From Burkholderiaceae bacterium (GTDB lineage: Bacteria; Pseudomonadota; Gammaproteobacteria; Burkholderiales; Burkholderiaceae_D), in the NCBI GenBank assembly GCA_014379395.1, contig JACMLV010000544.1, positions 1-9,943 on the forward strand: a stretch of DNA of 9,943 bases. The letters run 5' to 3'. Position numbers and translations under genes: made by a program. Of the stretch, positions 6,100 to 9,943 are shown piece by piece. The first letter of the stretch is position 1. Each line of letters opens with the position of its first letter. A model generated the notes under the pieces. The model saw only the letters and a program-made list of their open reading frames with translations, did no database searches and was not told where the DNA came from.

Positions 6100-6167
6100 T
6101 GTTCCAGCATGGTGCGGCGCGATACGCTAAAATGGCCCTTTGGTTCAGTCCATTCAGAACGCACTCA

Positions 6168-9100
6168 ATGAACGCACCCGCACATATCCAAGCCCTGCTG
6201 TCCGAAACGCCCCACGGTCCCGCGCCGACCCGCCTGCGCGAGATTCCGTACAACTACACCTCGTTTTCCGACCGCGAAATCGTGATCCGCCTGCTCGGCG
6301 AGGACGCCTGGCGCCTGCTCGACGAGCTGCGCGGGGAGCGCCAGACCGGCCGCTCGGCGCGCATGCTGTACGAGGTGCTGGGCGACATCTGGGTGGTGCG
6401 CCGCAATCCGTACCTGCAGGACGACATGCTCGACAACCCGAAGCGGCGCCAGGAGCTGATCGACGCGCTGCACCACCGCCTGGTCGAAGTGGACAAGCGC
6501 CGCGTGAGCATCGACGCGCAGGCGGACACGCCGGCCGACGTCGCCGCCCAGGCCCGCAACGCCAACGTCGGCGCGCTGCTGAAGGCGGCCGGCAAGGCGG
6601 TCGCCCTGTTCGGCGAGGAATTCCGCCAGACCTACGACCTGCGCCGCCGCACCGTCAAGGTACTCGGCCGCTACACCGAAAAGCACAACGTCAAGTTCGA
6701 CGGCATGTCGCGCGTGGCCCACGTCACCGACGCCACCGACTGGCGCGTCGAGTATCCGTTCGTCGTCTTGACCCCCGACACCGAGGAGGAGATGGCCGGC
6801 CTGGTCAAGGGCTGCATCGAACTCGGACTGACCATCATCCCGCGCGGCGGCGGCACCGGCTACACCGGCGGCGCGATTCCGCTCACGCCGCTGTCGGCCG
6901 TGATCAACACCGAAAAGCTGATCACCCTGGGCGCCGTCGAAATGCGCACCCTGCCGGGCGTGGAGCGCGAATACGCGACCATCCACTCGGGCGCCGGCGT
7001 GATCACCAAGCGCGTCTCGGACGCGGCCGAAAAGGCCGGCTTCGTGTTCGCCGTCGATCCGACCTCGGCCGAGGCGTCCTCCATCGGCGGCAACGTCGCC
7101 ATGAACGCCGGCGGCAAGAAGGCCGTGTTGTGGGGCACCGCGCTCGACAACCTGGCCTCGTGGCGCATGGTCGACCCGAACGGCGACTGGCTCGAAGTGA
7201 CGCGCATCGAACACAACCTGGGCAAGATCCATGACGCCCCGGTGGCCAAGTTCAAGCTCGAATGGACCCATCCGTCGACCCGCGACGCGTCGAAGAACCC
7301 GCCGTTCAAGACCGAGACGCTGGAAATCCCGGGCCGCACCTTCCGCAAGGAAGGCCTGGGCAAGGACGTCACCGACAAGTTCCTGGCCGGCCTGCCCGGC
7401 GTGCAGAAGGAGGGCTGCGACGGCCTGATCACGTCGGCGCGCTGGATCCTGCACAAGATGCCGAAATACGCCCGCACCGTCTGCCTGGAGTTCTTCGGCC
7501 AGGCGCGCGACGCGATCCCGTCGATCGTCGAGATCAAGGATTACCTCGACGGCCTGCCGGCCACCGGCGCGGCGTTCGAGACGATCCGCCTGGCGGGCCT
7601 GGAGCATCTGGACGAGCGCTATCTGCGCGCGGTCGGCTACGCCACCAAGAGCAAGCGCGGCGTGCTGCCGAAGATGGCGCTGTTTGGCGACATCGTCGGC
7701 GACGATGAAAACGCGGTCGCGCACGCGGCCTCGGAAGTGGTGCGCCTGGCCAACACCCGCGTCGGCGAAGGCTTCGTCGCCGTCAGCGCGGAAGCGCGCA
7801 AGAAGTTCTGGCTCGACCGCGCCCGCACGGCGGCCATCGCGCGCCACACCAACGCCTTCAAGGTCAACGAGGACGTCGTCATTCCGCTGGGCCGGATGGG
7901 CGAGTACACCGACGGCATCGAGCGCATCAACATCGAGCTGTCGATCAAAAACAAGCTGGAACTGGTCGGCGCGCTGAGCGAGTTCTTCGAGGCCGGCAAT
8001 CTGCCGATCGGCAAGAGCGACGACGCCTCCGACGAGCGCGTCGGCGACGCCGAGATGCTCGGCGACCGCGCCGAGCAGGCGCTGGCGCTGCTGGCCCAGG
8101 TGCGCCACCGTTGGAGCTACCTGCTGGCCGAACTGGACCTGCCGCTGGCGGCGGTGCAATGCAAGCTCGCCGAGCTGGGCATGGAGCGCCTGGGCGTCGT
8201 GTTCGACGCGCGCCTGGCGCAGCAGCCCGACGCCACCCTGTTCGACGTGGTGCAGGACCGCACGGTGCGCATCTCGTGGAAGCAGGAACTGCGCGCCCAG
8301 CTGCGCCAGATCTTCAACGGCGCCGCCTTCAAGCTGATCCTCGACGAGGCCAGCGCGATCCACGCCCGCGTGCTGCGCTCGCGCGTGTTCGTCGCGCTGC
8401 ACATGCACGCCGGCGACGGCAACGTGCACACCAACATCCCGGTCAACTCGGACAACTACGCGATGCTGCAGGACGCGCACCGCGCGGTCGGCCGCATCAT
8501 GATCCTGGCGCGCTCGCTCGACGGCGTGATCTCGGGCGAGCACGGCATCGGCATCACCAAGCTGGAGTTCCTGACCGAAGAGGAAATCAAGGACTTCCGC
8601 AGCTACAAGATGCGCATCGATCCGGAGGGCCGCTTCAACAAGGGCAAGCTGGGAATGGACGCCGACTTGCGCAACGCCTACACGCCGTCGTTCGGCCTGA
8701 TGGGCCACGAATCGCTGATCATGCAGCAAAGCGACATCGGCGCCATCGCCGCCAGCGTCAAGGACTGCCTGCGCTGCGGCAAGTGCAAACCGGTCTGCTC
8801 GACCCACGTGCCGCGCGCCAACCTGCTGTATTCGCCGCGCGACAAGATCCTCGCGACTTCGTCGCTGATCGAAGCCTTCCTGTACGAGGAGCAAACCCGG
8901 CGCGGCATCTCGATCAAGCACTGGGAAGAGTTCGAGGACGTCGCCGCGCACTGCACGGTGTGCCATAAATGCGTCACGCCATGCCCGGTCAACATCGACT
9001 TCGGCGACGTGTCGATGAACATGCGCAACCTGCTGCGCAAGATGGGCAAGAAGAGCTTCAATCCCGGCACGGCCGCCTCGATGTTCTTCCTGAACGCGAC

Positions 9101-9943
9101 CGATCCGGTGACCATCAACGCGACCCGCACTTTGATGCTCGGCTGGGGTTACAAGGCGCAACGCCTGGGCCACGACATTCTCAAGAAATTCGCCAAGAAG
9201 CAGACCAAGGCGCCGCCGCCGTCGACCGGCAAGCCGGCCGTGCGCGAGCAGGTGATCCACTTCATCAACAAGAAGATGCCGGGCAACCTGCCCAAGAAAT
9301 CGGCGCGCGCGCTGCTCGACATCGAGGACGACAAGGTCATTCCGATCATCCGCGATCCGAAGAAGACCACGGCCGACACGGAAGCGGTGTTCTACTTCCC
9401 CGGCTGCGGCTCGGAGCGCCTGTTCTCGCAAGTGGGCCTGGCGACCCAGGCCATGCTGTGGGAGGTGGGCGTGCAGACCGTGCTGCCGCCGGGCTACCTG
9501 TGCTGCGGCTATCCGCAGCGCGGCAACGGCGAGTACGACAAGGCCGAGAAGATGATGACGGATAACCGCGTGCTGTTCCACCGCATGGCCAACACGCTCA
9601 ACTACCTCGACATCAAGACCGTGCTGGTGTCGTGCGGCACCTGCTACGACCAGCTCGCGACCTACGAGTTCGACAAGATCTTCCCGGGCTGCCGCATCAT
9701 GGACATCCACGAGTATCTGCTGGAGAAGGGCGTCAAGTTAGAGGGCGTCAACGGCACGCGCTACATGTACCACGAGCCTTGCCACAACCCGATGAAGATG
9801 CAGGAGTCGGGCAAGACCATCAACGCCCTGATCAGCACCGTCGACAACGTCAAGATCGAGAAGAACGACCGCTGCTGCGGCGAGTCGGGCACGCTGGCGG
9901 TGACCCGGCCGGACATCTCGACCCAGGTCCGCTTCCGCAAGGA
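6168..9943 (+). CDS. DUF3683 giant FAD / Fe-S / CCG-domain oxidoreductase, GlcD-GlcF-like fusion (3' end missing)
   Basis: The frame is open from ATG 6168 to the right edge (1258 codons visible); the family is usually somewhat over 1300 residues, so perhaps 80-100 are missing. Order: DUF3683 (about 22-140, beginning LREIPYNYTSFSDREIV); FAD-binding type 4 domain with PRGGGTGYTGG (225-235) and SIGGNVAMNAGGK; FAD-oxidase C-terminal domain with HMHAGDGNVH (745-754) and SGEHG (789-793); two 4Fe-4S motifs CxxCxxCxxxC at Cys867/870/873/877 and Cys929/932/935/939; then CCG cysteine-rich domains at Cys1080, Cys1112-1113, Cys1156/1159 and Cys1205, Cys1236-1237. This is GlcD fused to GlcF/GlpC-type electron transfer, so a cytoplasmic, membrane-associated quinone-reducing 2-hydroxyacid (lactate, glycolate or 2-hydroxyglutarate type) dehydrogenase is the best guess; the substrate is unknown. 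An in-frame ATG at 6132 is possible, but it overlaps a weak -10 (TAAAAT, 6128-6133), and relatives start with MNAP. Confidence 0.93.
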   Translation, partial: MNAPAHIQALLSETPHGPAPTRLREIPYNYTSFSDREIVIRLLGEDAWRLLDELRGERQTGRSARMLYEVLGDIWVVRRNPYLQDDMLDNPKRRQELIDALHHRLVEVDKRRVSIDAQADTPADVAAQARNANVGALLKAAGKAVALFGEEFRQTYDLRRRTVKVLGRYTEKHNVKFDGMSRVAHVTDATDWRVEYPFVVLTPDTEEEMAGLVKGCIELGLTIIPRGGGTGYTGGAIPLTPLSAVINTEKLITLGAVEMRTLPGVEREYATIHSGAGVITKRVSDAAEKAGFVFAVDPTSAEASSIGGNVAMNAGGKKAVLWGTALDNLASWRMVDPNGDWLEVTRIEHNLGKIHDAPVAKFKLEWTHPSTRDASKNPPFKTETLEIPGRTFRKEGLGKDVTDKFLAGLPGVQKEGCDGLITSARWILHKMPKYARTVCLEFFGQARDAIPSIVEIKDYLDGLPATGAAFETIRLAGLEHLDERYLRAVGYATKSKRGVLPKMALFGDIVGDDENAVAHAASEVVRLANTRVGEGFVAVSAEARKKFWLDRARTAAIARHTNAFKVNEDVVIPLGRMGEYTDGIERINIELSIKNKLELVGALSEFFEAGNLPIGKSDDASDERVGDAEMLGDRAEQALALLAQVRHRWSYLLAELDLPLAAVQCKLAELGMERLGVVFDARLAQQPDATLFDVVQDRTVRISWKQELRAQLRQIFNGAAFKLILDEASAIHARVLRSRVFVALHMHAGDGNVHTNIPVNSDNYAMLQDAHRAVGRIMILARSLDGVISGEHGIGITKLEFLTEEEIKDFRSYKMRIDPEGRFNKGKLGMDADLRNAYTPSFGLMGHESLIMQQSDIGAIAASVKDCLRCGKCKPVCSTHVPRANLLYSPRDKILATSSLIEAFLYEEQTRRGISIKHWEEFEDVAAHCTVCHKCVTPCPVNIDFGDVSMNMRNLLRKMGKKSFNPGTAASMFFLNATDPVTINATRTLMLGWGYKAQRLGHDILKKFAKKQTKAPPPSTGKPAVREQVIHFINKKMPGNLPKKSARALLDIEDDKVIPIIRDPKKTTADTEAVFYFPGCGSERLFSQVGLATQAMLWEVGVQTVLPPGYLCCGYPQRGNGEYDKAEKMMTDNRVLFHRMANTLNYLDIKTVLVSCGTCYDQLATYEFDKIFPGCRIMDIHEYLLEKGVKLEGVNGTRYMYHEPCHNPMKMQESGKTINALISTVDNVKIEKNDRCCGESGTLAVTRPDISTQVRFRK

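Noticed and set aside
6165..9710. A minus-strand open frame of 1181 codons, longer than any closed plus-strand frame here
   Set aside because: It is antisense to the DUF3683 oxidoreductase, whose plus-strand frame has intact motifs throughout. The translation is low complexity (rich in A, R, H, V, Q, D), as expected when third-position G/C bias removes stops from the opposite strand.
1..9943. Mobile elements, CRISPR arrays, tRNA or rRNA genes
   Set aside because: No transposase or integrase frames, no regularly spaced repeats, and no cloverleaf or rRNA signature sequences were seen on either strand.

Overview
This is a GC-rich (roughly two-thirds G+C) chromosomal window from a betaproteobacterium. 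The gene complement points to the Oxalobacteraceae (Massilia/Duganella/Janthinobacterium-like): a PTS-Ntr cluster that includes HPr kinase, a long-form QueF, a biosynthetic threonine deaminase, and a giant DUF3683 flavo-iron-sulfur protein typical of Betaproteobacteria. The genus is an inference from gene content, not from a marker gene. Nothing looks mobile: I see no IS element, integrase, tRNA, rRNA, CRISPR or phage gene.

Layout. (1) Positions 1-145, plus strand: the 3' end of the ribosome hibernation factor gene hpf. It is followed by a perfect 15-bp hairpin with A and T flanks that can terminate transcription from both sides. (2) Positions 228-2600, minus strand: the operon ptsN-hprK-rapZ, read right to left and converging on hpf. 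A good sigma-70 promoter lies just upstream of ptsN. (3) Positions 2601-2908: an intergenic stretch with that promoter, a GC-rich hairpin and a small inverted repeat. (4) Positions 2909-3739, minus strand: queF (queuosine pathway). (5) Positions 3837-5372, minus strand: ilvA (isoleucine pathway), ending in a strong intrinsic terminator that separates it from queF. (6) Positions 5373-5501: a divergent promoter region with a palindromic -10 box and a 15-bp palindrome. (7) Positions 5502-5993, plus strand: a YqaA/DedA-type membrane protein. (8) Positions 5994-6167: a GC-rich spacer with a run of 11 C. (9) From 6168 to the right edge, plus strand: a very large ORF (at least 1258 residues, open at the edge) fusing DUF3683, a FAD-binding/2-hydroxyacid dehydrogenase module, two 4Fe-4S motifs and two CCG cysteine-rich domains.

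How the genes relate. EIIA-Ntr (PtsN) is the output protein of the nitrogen-related phosphotransferase relay. HprK phosphorylates or dephosphorylates HPr on serine and so can gate flow through that relay. RapZ is a P-loop protein that often travels with them. The other genes are independent housekeeping functions: tRNA modification, branched-chain amino acid synthesis, a membrane transporter-like protein and a respiratory-type oxidoreductase. I do not see a clearly new multi-gene system. The items most worth a second look are the uncharacterised DUF3683 oxidoreductase, the inverted arrangement of the PTS-Ntr operon relative to hpf, the RapZ C-terminus that lacks the E. coli RNA-binding residues, and the palindrome in the ilvA/yqaA divergent region.
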